From NCBI GenBank assembly GCA_937885475.1, contig CAKZZR010000088.1:1-9702 (forward strand): a DNA stretch of 9,702 bases, in the 5' to 3' direction. Numbering within the stretch: position 1 is the first letter of the stretch; each line of letters starts with the position of its first letter. A model generated the notes under the pieces. It saw nothing but the letters and a program-made list of their open reading frames with translations. It made no database searches and was not told the DNA's origin. The position numbers and the translations under genes were made by a program. Of this stretch, positions 1-6,806 are shown in pieces. The stretch is from an uncultured Treponema sp. (GTDB lineage Bacteria > Spirochaetota > Spirochaetia > Treponematales > Treponemataceae).

Positions 1-69
1 ACACAAACAGCGTGTAGCACGCGAGCGTGCGGTTTTGAAAGACGAAACTCGACTGGGAGCTATTTTTTT
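1..69 (+). repeat. Dispersed structured intergenic repeat, copy A (left part off window)
   Basis: Positions 10-69 align without gaps to 6916-6975, with 50 of 60 bases identical. The copy carries the hairpin GCACGC-GA-GCGTGC (17-30), a TTTTGAA stretch, a small hairpin CTC-GACTGG-GAG (48-59) and a T7 run (63-69). Relative to copy B, the 20/27 pair changes from C-G to T-A and the 48/59 pair from C-G to T-A, which keeps both hairpins. The portion matching the left arm of copy B would lie before base 1. The copy points toward azlC and ends about 116 nt before it. It has no coding signature: the differences fall in all codon positions and copy B has an in-frame stop. Confidence 0.75.
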
Positions 70-139
70 AAGGAAAACAACACTTTTTTAATTTTGGAGT
101 TTTATACTGCGTTTGCCCTGAAACAGCACTCCCTGCGCT

Positions 140-168
140 TTTACAAGAAGCGGGCAAAATGCTATATT
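140..168 (+). promoter_or_regulatory. Candidate sigma-70 promoter of azlCD
   Basis: TTTACA (140-145), a 17-bp spacer and TATATT (163-168) form a good housekeeping-type promoter. Transcription would start near 175, giving a leader of only about 11 nt that begins inside the GAGGA ribosome-binding site at 174-178. The spacer contains GGGCAAAA (152-159). Its first seven bases, with TTTGCCC at 112-118, make a perfect 7-bp inverted repeat flanking the -35 region, a possible operator. A nested CGCTT/AAGCG (136-140/148-152) also covers the -35. The regulator is unknown. Confidence 0.55.
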
Positions 169-185
169 AACGCGAGGAACAAGAA

Positions 186-878
186 GTGATTGCACAGGCT
201 TTTCGGGCGGCGTTTCCGCATACAATCCCTATTTTGGCGGGCTTCGGATTTTTGGGCATGGCATACGGAATCTACATGAATGTTTCCGGCTTCAGCTTTG
301 TGTATCCCATGCTGATGAGCCTTTTGATTTACGGCGGCTCGCTGGAATTTGTGGCGGTTTCCATGCTGCTAGCGCCATTTGCGCCAGTTCAGACGCTCAT
401 CATGGCAGTCCTGATTCAGGCACGGCATATTTTTTACGGAATCTCCATGCTCGAAAAGCTCCGCGGAATCGGCTGGAAAAAAATCTACCTGATTTTTGGG
501 CTGTGCGATGAGACTTTTTCCATAAATTACACAGCGCACATTCCAGACAACGTTGACAAAGGCTGGTTCATGCTGTGGGTAACGGCGCTGAATCAGTTCT
601 ACTGGTTTACGGCGGCAACGCTTGGTGGCATTCTCGGCTCGTTCCTATCGTTCAGCACCAAGGGATTGGACTTTGTAATGACCGCAATGTTCACCGTGAT
701 TTTTTTGGAGCAATGGCTTAAGGAACGCGCTCACCACGCGTCAGTCATCGGACTGGGAAGCACGATTGTAAGCCTTGCCGTTTTTGGACCTGAAAAATTC
801 ATGCTTCCGGCAATGGCGCTCATCCTGCTGTGCCTTGCCCTTTTTAAAAAGCCTGTTGAGCGGGGGCTTGCGGAATGA
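186..878 (+). CDS. azlC: AzlC family branched-chain amino acid exporter, large subunit
   Basis: This 230-residue integral membrane protein has the usual AzlC length. Two family hallmarks are visible: QARHIFYGIS at residues 78-87 and LCDETFSI at 106-113. Hydrophobic segments at roughly 13-33, 38-75, 128-155, 160-178 and 185-220 agree with a multi-pass inner-membrane protein. In the family, AzlC pairs with the small subunit AzlD to export branched-chain amino acids or their analogues, and azlD follows here with a 4-nt ATGA overlap. The start is GTG at 186, supported by GAGGA at 174-178 with a 7-nt gap. The encoded N-terminus, rich in aromatic and basic residues, is typical of the family. Substrate specificity (leucine, isoleucine, valine or analogues) cannot be read from the sequence. 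Confidence 0.92.
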   Translation: MIAQAFRAAFPHTIPILAGFGFLGMAYGIYMNVSGFSFVYPMLMSLLIYGGSLEFVAVSMLLAPFAPVQTLIMAVLIQARHIFYGISMLEKLRGIGWKKIYLIFGLCDETFSINYTAHIPDNVDKGWFMLWVTALNQFYWFTAATLGGILGSFLSFSTKGLDFVMTAMFTVIFLEQWLKERAHHASVIGLGSTIVSLAVFGPEKFMLPAMALILLCLALFKKPVERGLAE

Positions 879-1225
879 ACGAAGTGACTGTGCCTTCCAT
901 GAGCCTTTTGCAGCAGATAATAACGATTTTCCTTTGCATTGCGGGAACCATGCTCACGCGCTTTTTGCCGTTCCTTATATTCTCGTCAAAAAAGCCGGTG
1001 CCACGCTTTGCTCATTACCTTGGAAAGGCGCTGCCGTCCGCGGTATTCGCAATGCTCGTGGTATACTGCCTTAAGAACGTACCTATTGCCGCCGCCCCGC
1101 ACGCCATTCCCGAAGCCATCTCCATTTTTATAACGGGGGCGCTCTACGTCTGGAAGCGTAACATGTTCCTTTCCATCTCCGCAGGCACCGTCTGCTACAT
1201 GCTTTTGATACAGCTTGTGTTCTAA
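875..1225 (+). CDS. azlD: AzlD family branched-chain amino acid exporter, small subunit
   Basis: This 116-residue protein has about four hydrophobic segments. It carries the AzlD signatures TRFLPFLIF (residues 28-36) and YLGKALPSAVFAMLVVY (48-64). It is the small partner of AzlC in the inner membrane. The ATG at 875 overlaps the azlC stop as ATGA, and there is no strong separate Shine-Dalgarno, so translation is probably coupled to azlC. An internal ATG at 899 (Met9) also lacks a ribosome-binding site and is less likely. No convincing Rho-independent terminator follows. An AAGCAA/TTGCTT inverted repeat (1224-1229/1245-1250) overlaps the stop codon but has no T run, so some read-through into the thi region is possible. 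Confidence 0.9.
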   Translation: MNEVTVPSMSLLQQIITIFLCIAGTMLTRFLPFLIFSSKKPVPRFAHYLGKALPSAVFAMLVVYCLKNVPIAAAPHAIPEAISIFITGALYVWKRNMFLSISAGTVCYMLLIQLVF

Positions 1226-1297
1226 GCAAAAGCCGCTCATTTTCTTGCTTCCACGCACCTATCAAAAAATTATATATCCGTAAAAAACGGCGGAACA

Positions 1298-1326
1298 TTG
1301 ACCCTTGGGCGCAAAACTTCTAAAAT
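1298..1326 (+). promoter_or_regulatory. Promoter of the thiSFGHE operon
   Basis: TTGACC (1298-1303), a 17-bp spacer and TAAAAT (1321-1326) match the sigma-70 consensus at 5 of 6 bases in each hexamer. The predicted transcription start, near 1332-1334, falls at the first paired bases of the TPP riboswitch, so the transcript would begin with the aptamer P1 stem. The spacer holds GGGCGCAAAA (1307-1316), which resembles the GGGCAAAA box just upstream of the candidate -10s at 163 and 6807. Confidence 0.75.
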
Positions 1327-1329
1327 CAC

Positions 1330-1425
1330 AGTATGTAAGGGGAGCTTGCATAAGCAGGCTGAGAGTAGGATGTTTTCCTTGACCCATAACCTGATTTGGA
1401 TAATGCCAACGTAGGGACACACACT
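1330..1425 (+). promoter_or_regulatory. TPP riboswitch (THI element)
   Basis: The conserved TPP aptamer landmarks occur in order: GGGGAGC (1339-1345), CTGAGA (1359-1364), GACCC (1381-1385), the thi-box core CTGATTTGGATAATGCCA (1391-1408) and TAGGGA (1412-1417). P1 can form between 1330-1336 and 1419-1425 with one A-C mismatch. In this family, binding of thiamine pyrophosphate represses downstream genes. The expression platform is probably translational. CACTTTTAC (1422-1430), touching the P1 3' strand, is perfectly complementary to GTAAAAGTG (1492-1500), the first codons of thiS after the ATG. A T6 run at 1435-1440 has no good hairpin before it, so transcription termination is less likely. 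Confidence 0.95.
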
Positions 1426-1488
1426 TTTACTCGCTTTTTTCAAATCTGGAATTCCCCGAACATTCATTTCCCATTCACAGGAGTCTTT

Positions 1489-1683
1489 ATGGTAAAAGTG
1501 AACGGCACCGAGCTTGATATTGCCGGAAAAACTCTTTCCGAATATCTTATGACCACCAGCTACGACCAAAAAAGAATTGCAGTGGAGCTTAATTGCGCCA
1601 TCGTTCCAAAAGCAGACTACGACAAGACCGTCCTAAAGGATCAGGACACCGTGGAAGTCGTAAGTTTCGTAGGGGGAGGCTGA
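1489..1683 (+). CDS. thiS: ThiS sulfur carrier protein
   Basis: This 64-residue ubiquitin-like carrier ends in Val-Gly-Gly-Gly, so it has the mature C-terminal Gly-Gly that ThiF adenylates and that is converted to a thiocarboxylate. That sulfur is passed to ThiG to build the thiamine thiazole. The family is typically 60-70 residues. The start at 1489 is chosen because AGGAG (1479-1483) sits 5 nt upstream and the protein then begins MVKVNGTELD, as expected for the first beta strand. A longer reading from 1396 would begin inside the thi box of the riboswitch. Codons 2-4 form half of a 9-bp inverted repeat with the riboswitch edge. Only one base separates the stop codon from thiF. Confidence 0.93.
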   Translation: MVKVNGTELDIAGKTLSEYLMTTSYDQKRIAVELNCAIVPKADYDKTVLKDQDTVEVVSFVGGG

Positions 1684-1684
1684 T

Positions 1685-2350
1685 ATGACCCAAGAGACAG
1701 CATCCATTGCGCCCGCCATCCCTTCTAGGGAAGAATGGCACAAGGCGCTCGTCCTTAAGCAGGGCGAACAGAATCAGCAGAAAATCTCGCAGGCAACGGT
1801 CGCAATCTGCGGACTGGGCGGGCTTGGCTCGAACATCGCAATTTCGCTTGCCCGCGCCGGCGTAAAAAAGCTGATTCTTACCGATTTTGACAAGCTTGAC
1901 ATAACGAACCTGCACCGTCAGCAGTACAAGGCAACCCAGATAGGGCTTCCAAAGGCGCTGGCACTTGCAGAAAACCTCAAGGAAATTGCGCCGTACGTTG
2001 AATACGAGCCGCACGTTGAAAAAATCACCGCACAAAGCATTGCCAGAATCGCAGGCGAAGCAGACATAATCTGCGAGGCGTTCGACAACCCGGAAGCAAA
2101 AGCGATGCTGGTGAACGCCGTGCTAGAGCAAATGCCACAAAAATATTTGGTGTGCGGCTCTGGAATGGCAGGCTTTGAAAGCGCAAACCTTATACGGACA
2201 AAACGAATTTCCGACCGCTTCTACCTGTGCGGCGACACCGTAAGCGACGTGAACGACGGAATCGGTCTTGTTTCCAGCCGCGTAATGCTGTGCGCGGCTC
2301 ATCAGGCGCACATGATAATCAGAATCATAACAGAACGGTTTGACGTGTAA
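1685..2350 (+). CDS. thiF: ThiF-family adenylyltransferase (short type) activating ThiS
   Basis: This 221-residue E1-like protein has the ATP-binding glycine-rich loop GLGGLGS (residues 43-49), the acidic strand end TDFDKLD (66-72) and the NLHRQQ element (75-80) with its Arg finger. Asp134 (EAFDN) is a likely metal/ATP ligand. It should adenylate the C-terminal glycine of ThiS before sulfur transfer. Unlike E. coli ThiF (about 250 residues), no CxxC zinc pairs are seen; its cysteines are 42, 130, 157, 182 and 203. This matches the shorter ThiF family 2 found with thiS-thiG-thiH in many anaerobes. The start at 1685 follows a purine-rich GGGGGAGG in the thiS 3' end, implying coupled translation. 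A 17-nt gap leads to thiG. Confidence 0.9.
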   Translation: MTQETASIAPAIPSREEWHKALVLKQGEQNQQKISQATVAICGLGGLGSNIAISLARAGVKKLILTDFDKLDITNLHRQQYKATQIGLPKALALAENLKEIAPYVEYEPHVEKITAQSIARIAGEADIICEAFDNPEAKAMLVNAVLEQMPQKYLVCGSGMAGFESANLIRTKRISDRFYLCGDTVSDVNDGIGLVSSRVMLCAAHQAHMIIRIITERFDV

Positions 2351-2367
2351 TTTTTAAGAGGAAAAAC

Positions 2368-3138
2368 ATGACAGAAGATGCATTCGTGCTTCAAGGGCAC
2401 AAATTCAGCTCAAGATTCATTCTTGGGTCAGGAAAATATTCCATGAACCTTATAGAAGCCGCCATAAAGGACGCAGGAGCGGAAATAGTCACGCTTGCCG
2501 TACGCCGGGCAAACACAAAGGAAAACGAGAACATCCTTGACTACATTCCAAAGAACGTGACCCTGCTGCCAAACACAAGCGGAGCTCGCAACGCAGACGA
2601 GGCTGTACGCATCGCGCGTCTTGCACGCGAGCTTGGCTGCGGAAATTTCGTGAAGATAGAGATTATGCGCGACACTAAATATCTTCTGCCAGACAACCAG
2701 GAAACAATCAGGGCGACGGAGATTCTTGCAAAGGAAGGCTTTGTCGTCCTGCCCTACATGTATCCGGATTTGAACGCAGCGCGCGACCTTGCCAATGCAG
2801 GAGCCGCAAGCATAATGCCGCTCGCCGCACCAATCGGCTCCAACCGAGGACTTTCCACAAAGGACTTCATTCAGATTCTGATAGACGAGATTGACCTTCC
2901 GATAATCGTGGACGCAGGAATAGGACGACCATCGCAGGCGTGCGAGGCAATGGAGATGGGCTGTGCCGCAGTCATGGCGAACACGGCGCTGGCAACCGCA
3001 AAAAATCTTCCGCTCATGGCACAGGCATTCAGGCACGCCATAGAAGCCGGAAGAAAGGCATACCTTGCGGGCTTGGGCAGAGTTCTTGAGCGCGGCGCGT
3101 CATCCTCTGACCCGCTCACCGGTTTTTTGCGCGACTAA
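2368..3138 (+). CDS. thiG: Thiazole synthase ThiG
   Basis: This 256-residue cytoplasmic TIM-barrel enzyme condenses 1-deoxy-D-xylulose 5-phosphate, dehydroglycine and ThiS thiocarboxylate into the thiazole phosphate. Family features are present: FILGSGKY (17-24), the Schiff-base lysine Lys96 in NFVKIEI, VLPYMYPD, the phosphate-binding segment VDAGIGRPSQA, the MANTAL segment, and a C-terminus ending SSDPLTGFLRD. Length is normal. The ATG at 2368 follows AAGAGGA (2356-2362) at a 5-nt distance. Dehydroglycine would come from ThiH, encoded next, and sulfur from ThiS/ThiF, encoded before. Nothing appears broken or unusual. Confidence 0.97.
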   Translation: MTEDAFVLQGHKFSSRFILGSGKYSMNLIEAAIKDAGAEIVTLAVRRANTKENENILDYIPKNVTLLPNTSGARNADEAVRIARLARELGCGNFVKIEIMRDTKYLLPDNQETIRATEILAKEGFVVLPYMYPDLNAARDLANAGAASIMPLAAPIGSNRGLSTKDFIQILIDEIDLPIIVDAGIGRPSQACEAMEMGCAAVMANTALATAKNLPLMAQAFRHAIEAGRKAYLAGLGRVLERGASSSDPLTGFLRD

Positions 3139-3154
3139 TACGGCAAGGAAAAAA

Positions 3155-4408
3155 ATGGAAAACTCATTTTTTGTGGATTCAGATTCTTTGAGCGCGGCGG
3201 CTCTTAAAAAAAAGCACGAACTGGAAAACAATCCTTCTGCGCGCACAAACCACATGGAATACACGGAAGGAATGGAGATAATTCAGTCCGACATCTGCAA
3301 AAACGTCATGCAGGAAATGAGCGCGTACGACTACTCAAAATATACCGCGCAAGACGTGCATCGCGCGCTGGAAAGCAGAACCTGCTCTATAGAAGACTTC
3401 AAGGCTCTGCTTTCGCCTGCCGCAGAACCGTTCCTTGAGCAGATGGCTCAAAAAGCTCGCGGAATAACGAGCCGCCACTTTGGAAATACCGTGTACCTTT
3501 TTACGCCGCTGTACATCGCAAATTACTGCGAGAACTACTGCGTGTACTGCGGGTTCAACTGCTACAATCACATAGACCGCATGAAGCTGACTCACGAACA
3601 GATTGAGCATGAAATGCAAGTGATTGCACAAAGCGGCATGGAGGAAATCCTGCTTCTGACCGGAGAAAGCAAGAGCGCAAGCAACGTGGAATACATTGGC
3701 GAAGCATGCCGGCTCGCAAAAAAATACTTCCGCATGGTTGGACTTGAAATCTACCCCGTGAACACACAGGACTATCGCTACCTGCACGAATGCGGCGCAG
3801 ACTACGTAACGGTCTTTCAGGAAACCTACGACACAGAAAAATATGAGAAGCTCCATCTTCTGGGACACAAACGGGTATGGCCCTACCGCTTTGACGCACA
3901 GGAACGAGCCATTATGGGCGGCATGAGGGGCGCGGGCTTTTCCGCACTGCTTGGACTTTCCGACTTCAGGAAGGACGCACTTGCAAGCGCGCTTCATGTG
4001 TACTTTTTGCAAAGAAAATATCCCCATGCCGAAATGTCTCTCAGCTGCCCGCGGCTGCGCCCCATAATCAACAACGAAAAAATCAATCCACTGGACGTGC
4101 ATGAAAAGCAGCTTTGCCAAATTCTCTGCGCATACAGAATCTTCCTTCCGTTCGTGGGAATTACGGTTTCCTCGCGTGAAAGCAAGGAATTCAGGAACGG
4201 AATAGCAAAAATCGCAGCTACAAAAATCTCGGCGGGCGTCTCAACCGGAATCGGCGACCATGAAAGCAAATATGAAGGAAAAAGCCCCGCGGGCAAAAAA
4301 GGCGACGAGCAGTTTGAAATAAACGATTCCCGGAGCCTTAAGGACATGTACGGCGACATGACGGACGAAGGACTTCAGCCCGTGCTGAACGACTATCTTT
4401 ACGTATAA
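3155..4408 (+). CDS. thiH: Radical SAM tyrosine lyase ThiH (2-iminoacetate synthase)
   Basis: This 417-residue enzyme carries the radical SAM cluster motif C125-x3-C129-x2-C132 in the segment NYCENYCVYCGF. It is followed by LLLTGESKS (167-174), an EIYPVN strand, and a C-terminal region with SSRES and GDEQFEIND typical of ThiH. It cleaves tyrosine to p-cresol and 2-iminoacetate, which ThiG uses as dehydroglycine. The reaction needs an anaerobic [4Fe-4S] cluster. The start at 3155 is chosen because AAGGA (3145-3149) lies 5 nt upstream and 16 nt after the thiG stop; an upstream in-frame ATG (3065) would overlap thiG by 74 nt. The protein is about 40 residues longer at the N-terminus than E. coli ThiH. 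Starts at 3254 or 3272 remain possible but have poor ribosome-binding sites. Confidence 0.95.
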   Translation: MENSFFVDSDSLSAAALKKKHELENNPSARTNHMEYTEGMEIIQSDICKNVMQEMSAYDYSKYTAQDVHRALESRTCSIEDFKALLSPAAEPFLEQMAQKARGITSRHFGNTVYLFTPLYIANYCENYCVYCGFNCYNHIDRMKLTHEQIEHEMQVIAQSGMEEILLLTGESKSASNVEYIGEACRLAKKYFRMVGLEIYPVNTQDYRYLHECGADYVTVFQETYDTEKYEKLHLLGHKRVWPYRFDAQERAIMGGMRGAGFSALLGLSDFRKDALASALHVYFLQRKYPHAEMSLSCPRLRPIINNEKINPLDVHEKQLCQILCAYRIFLPFVGITVSSRESKEFRNGIAKIAATKISAGVSTGIGDHESKYEGKSPAGKKGDEQFEINDSRSLKDMYGDMTDEGLQPVLNDYLYV

Positions 4409-4416
4409 GGAAAAAA

Positions 4417-5058
4417 ATGAGAGCATTCGACCCGACACTTTATTTTATAACAGACAGCACGCCCTATGGCGAGGCTGAATTTTTGTTCCGCGTGGAGCAG
4501 GCGCTCCGTGGCGGCGCTACCCTTCTTCAGCTGAGGGAAAAGAACCGCACTACCCGAGAATACATTGACTTGGCACAAAAAACGCACGAGCTTTCACGCG
4601 CATACAATGTTCCGCTCATCATTGACGACAGGGTTGATGTTGCCCTTGCCGTACAAAGCGATGGTGTGCATCTTGGGCAAAGCGACATGCCCATAAAAAC
4701 CGCGCGCAAAATTCTTGGAAACGATTTTATCATCGGTGCCACCACAAAGACCGTGGAGCAGGCAACGGAAGCCTACCAGCAGGGCGCGGACTACTGCGGC
4801 GTAGGAGCGATTTACCCCACGACCACAAAGGTAAAGACTGTGCTGACTTCAACAAAGACGCTCGCAGAAATCTGCGCGGCCGTTCCTATTCCTGTGAACG
4901 CAATCGGCGGACTGAACAAGACGAACCTGTCCGTCCTTGAAGGCATACCGATAAGCGGAATCTGCGTGGTCTCGGCAATCATGCACGCACAAAACCCGCA
5001 GAAAGAAGCCGAAACCCTGCTCAACCTTGCAAAAATGCTCACCCAAAGCGCGCGCTAG
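4417..5058 (+). CDS. thiE: Thiamine-phosphate synthase ThiE
   Basis: This 213-residue TIM-barrel enzyme joins thiazole phosphate with hydroxymethylpyrimidine pyrophosphate to give thiamine monophosphate. Family segments seen: QLREKN (38-43), DDRVDVAL (70-77), GVHLGQSDMP (83-92), GVGAIYPTTTK (128-138), NAIGGL (161-166) and GICVVSAI (181-188). The region around residues 107-111 reads GATTK where many homologues have a G-x-S variant. The ATG at 4417 follows TAAGGA overlapping the thiH stop, with an 8-nt intergenic gap. It is the last gene of the operon. The final codons and stop lie in repeat copy C (inverted), so the exact C-terminal residues may have been set by that element. Confidence 0.95.
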   Translation: MRAFDPTLYFITDSTPYGEAEFLFRVEQALRGGATLLQLREKNRTTREYIDLAQKTHELSRAYNVPLIIDDRVDVALAVQSDGVHLGQSDMPIKTARKILGNDFIIGATTKTVEQATEAYQQGADYCGVGAIYPTTTKVKTVLTSTKTLAEICAAVPIPVNAIGGLNKTNLSVLEGIPISGICVVSAIMHAQNPQKEAETLLNLAKMLTQSAR

Positions 5059-5111
5059 CTTGCTACACGCATTTTTGCCTTGGAACTTATTAACTTTGCC
5101 ACTCGCGCGGC
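5050..5111 (-). repeat. Dispersed structured intergenic repeat, copy C (partial, inverted)
   Basis: Read on the minus strand, 5111-5050 aligns with 6876-6936, with about 52 of 61 positions identical plus one 1-nt insertion. It includes a hairpin GCCGC-GCGA-GTGGC (5107-5111/5098-5102). That hairpin keeps a GNRA loop (GCGA here, GAAA in copy B) and replaces a C-G pair by a wobble. Downstream are the shared block GTTCC-AAGG-CAAAAATGCG and the TGTAGCA..GCTAGC core. The element fills nearly the whole gap between the converging thiE and cimA stops and overlaps the last codons of thiE. The left arm and outer stem of copy B are not recognisable here. Confidence 0.7.
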
Positions 5112-5120
5112 GGGATTCGC

Positions 5121-6716
5121 TCATTTTCCGAGGTGCTTCTCTATGTCGTTTATGAGCTTGTACTCAAAGGAATCGCACAGGGCAAGCCAGCTGGCTTCCA
5201 TAACGTCGCTTGAAACTCCGATTGTAGTCCATGTGGATTTTCCGTCGCTGGACTCAATGAGAACGCGAACCTTTGAGGCAGTGGCGCTTTTTCCGTCAAG
5301 AACGCGAACCTTGTAGTCGGTAAGGCGAATCTGGTTCACTGCCGGGTAGAAGCGGCTGAGCGCCTTTCTGAGCGCGATGTCCAAAGCATTCACAGGACCG
5401 TCACCTTCGCCGGCGGTAACTTCAATCTGTCCGTCAACCTCAACCTTAATCTGGGCTGTGGCACAAACGCCTTCCTCAATGCGCGGATTCATGCCGCTGG
5501 TCTGGTAGTAATGCAGACTGAAAAACGGCTTGTAGCGGCCAACCTCCTTGCGCGCCAGAAGCTCAAACGAGCCGTCCGCACCCTCAAACTGGTAGCCGTC
5601 AAATTCAAGCTCCTTCATTTTCTTCACAAGTTCCGCAACGGCAGGACTTGACTTTGTAATCGTAGGGTCGATTTTCTGGATTTTCTCGATGATTGTGGAC
5701 CTTCCCGCAACCTCACTCATGAGGAACACGCGCTCGTTTCCTACGGTCTCCGGAGAAATATGCTCATACGCTTCCGGATTCTTGAGGACAGCATCAATAT
5801 GCATACCAGCCTTGTGGCTGAACGCACTTCCGCCTACGTACGGAAGTCCTGAATTAAGGGAGATGTTCGTAATCTCCGCAATGCGCTTTGCAATCTCGGT
5901 TAGATTCCTGATGTTTTCCTGCGGAATGCACTCATAGCCCATCTTGAGCTGAAGGTCAGGAATTATGCAGCTTAAGTTGGCGTTTCCCGTGCGCTCGCCA
6001 AAGCCAAGGAACGTACCCTGAACATGGCGCGCGCCAGCTTCAACGGCGATGAGCGAGTTTGCGACTGCAAGCCCGCAGTCGTTGTGCGTGTGGATTCCGA
6101 TTTTTGCCCTGCCAGAAACCCTCTGCACTGCGGCAGAAACAGCCCTCTCAACATCCTTGAGCATACAGCCGCCCTTAGTCTCGCACAGGGCAAGGGTCTC
6201 TGCCCCGCCTTCAACGGCAGCCTCAAGGGATTTGAGCGCATATTCAGGGTCAGCTAAAAATCCTGTAAAAAAATGCTCCGCATCGTACACGACTTTCCGT
6301 CCATTCTCCCGAAGGAACGCACAGGTGTCGCGGATCATGGCAAGGTTTTCCTCTAGCGTGGTCTTAATGATGTCCGTAACCTGGAACGTCCAGCTCTTTC
6401 CAAAAATAACCACATATTCCGTTCCGGCGGCAAGCAGGCTCTGAAGATTAACGTCCTCGGCGCATTTTATGTCCTTGCGGCGGGTCGCACCAAAGGCCGC
6501 AAGCTTGGAATTCTTAAGCGGAATCTTTTTCATCTCCTGAAAGAATTCCATGTCCTTTGGGTTTGAGCCAGGGTTTCCCGCCTCAATCAAAGAGATTCCA
6601 AGCTCATCAAGCGCCTGGCAAATATGAATCTTATCCTGAACCGAAAAACTGATTCCCTCACCCTGCGCACCATCACGCAACGTGCTGTCCAAAATCTCAA
6701 CATTCATATCTGCCAT
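5121..6716 (-). CDS. cimA: (R)-citramalate synthase
   Basis: This 531-residue enzyme of the LeuA/CimA family belongs to the long citramalate synthase branch. It condenses pyruvate with acetyl-CoA to citramalate, the first step of threonine-independent isoleucine synthesis. The catalytic barrel shows LRDGAQGEG (13-21), YDAEHFF (144-150), the metal-binding HTHND (209-213) and GFGERTGNANL (238-248). The C-terminal part (about 385-531) is the LeuA-type regulatory domain, with GDGPVNALDIALRKAL around 435-450. The usual DTNGG loop after the fourth strand reads ETKGG (179-183). Homocitrate and 2-isopropylmalate synthases are related, but the YDAEHF motif and length favour CimA. The start at 6716 has GAGGTG (6722-6727) 5 nt upstream. 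It converges with thiE across repeat copy C. Confidence 0.9.
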   Translation of the reverse strand: MADMNVEILDSTLRDGAQGEGISFSVQDKIHICQALDELGISLIEAGNPGSNPKDMEFFQEMKKIPLKNSKLAAFGATRRKDIKCAEDVNLQSLLAAGTEYVVIFGKSWTFQVTDIIKTTLEENLAMIRDTCAFLRENGRKVVYDAEHFFTGFLADPEYALKSLEAAVEGGAETLALCETKGGCMLKDVERAVSAAVQRVSGRAKIGIHTHNDCGLAVANSLIAVEAGARHVQGTFLGFGERTGNANLSCIIPDLQLKMGYECIPQENIRNLTEIAKRIAEITNISLNSGLPYVGGSAFSHKAGMHIDAVLKNPEAYEHISPETVGNERVFLMSEVAGRSTIIEKIQKIDPTITKSSPAVAELVKKMKELEFDGYQFEGADGSFELLARKEVGRYKPFFSLHYYQTSGMNPRIEEGVCATAQIKVEVDGQIEVTAGEGDGPVNALDIALRKALSRFYPAVNQIRLTDYKVRVLDGKSATASKVRVLIESSDGKSTWTTIGVSSDVMEASWLALCDSFEYKLINDIEKHLGK

Positions 6717-6743
6717 AAAAACACCTCATAGAAAAGTTTCCCT

Positions 6744-6773
6744 ATTATACAAAAAAAACTGACTCCTGCTCAA
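6744..6773 (-). promoter_or_regulatory. Promoter of cimA
   Basis: On the minus strand, TTGAGC (6773-6768), an 18-bp spacer containing a T8 tract, and a perfect TATAAT (6749-6744) precede cimA. The predicted start is near 6737, giving a leader of about 20 nt that includes the GAGGTG ribosome-binding site. No attenuator or T-box-like structure fits in so short a leader. GGGCAAAA (6795-6802) and GGCAAA (6782-6787) lie just upstream of the -35 and could be regulator sites. Confidence 0.7.
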
Positions 6774-6806
6774 TCTAAGACGGCAAATATAACAGGGCAA
6801 AAGCAT

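Noticed and set aside
1224..1250. Terminator after azlD (AAGCAA/TTGCTT)
   Set aside because: The stem is AT-rich with a bulge and a 10-15-nt loop, and no T run follows.
1425..1440. Intrinsic terminator as the riboswitch expression platform, using the T6 run at 1435-1440
   Set aside because: No GC-rich hairpin can be drawn immediately before the T run.
1396..1488. thiS starting at 1396
   Set aside because: That start is inside the conserved thi-box of the riboswitch; the ATG at 1489 has a proper AGGAG.
3065..3154. Longer thiH beginning inside thiG
   Set aside because: It would overlap thiG by 74 nt, while AAGGA sits correctly before the ATG at 3155.
3335..4120. Long antisense frame (261 codons) opposite thiH
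   Set aside because: thiH is unambiguous on the plus strand; the antisense frame is a by-product of its codon usage and has no recognisable motif.
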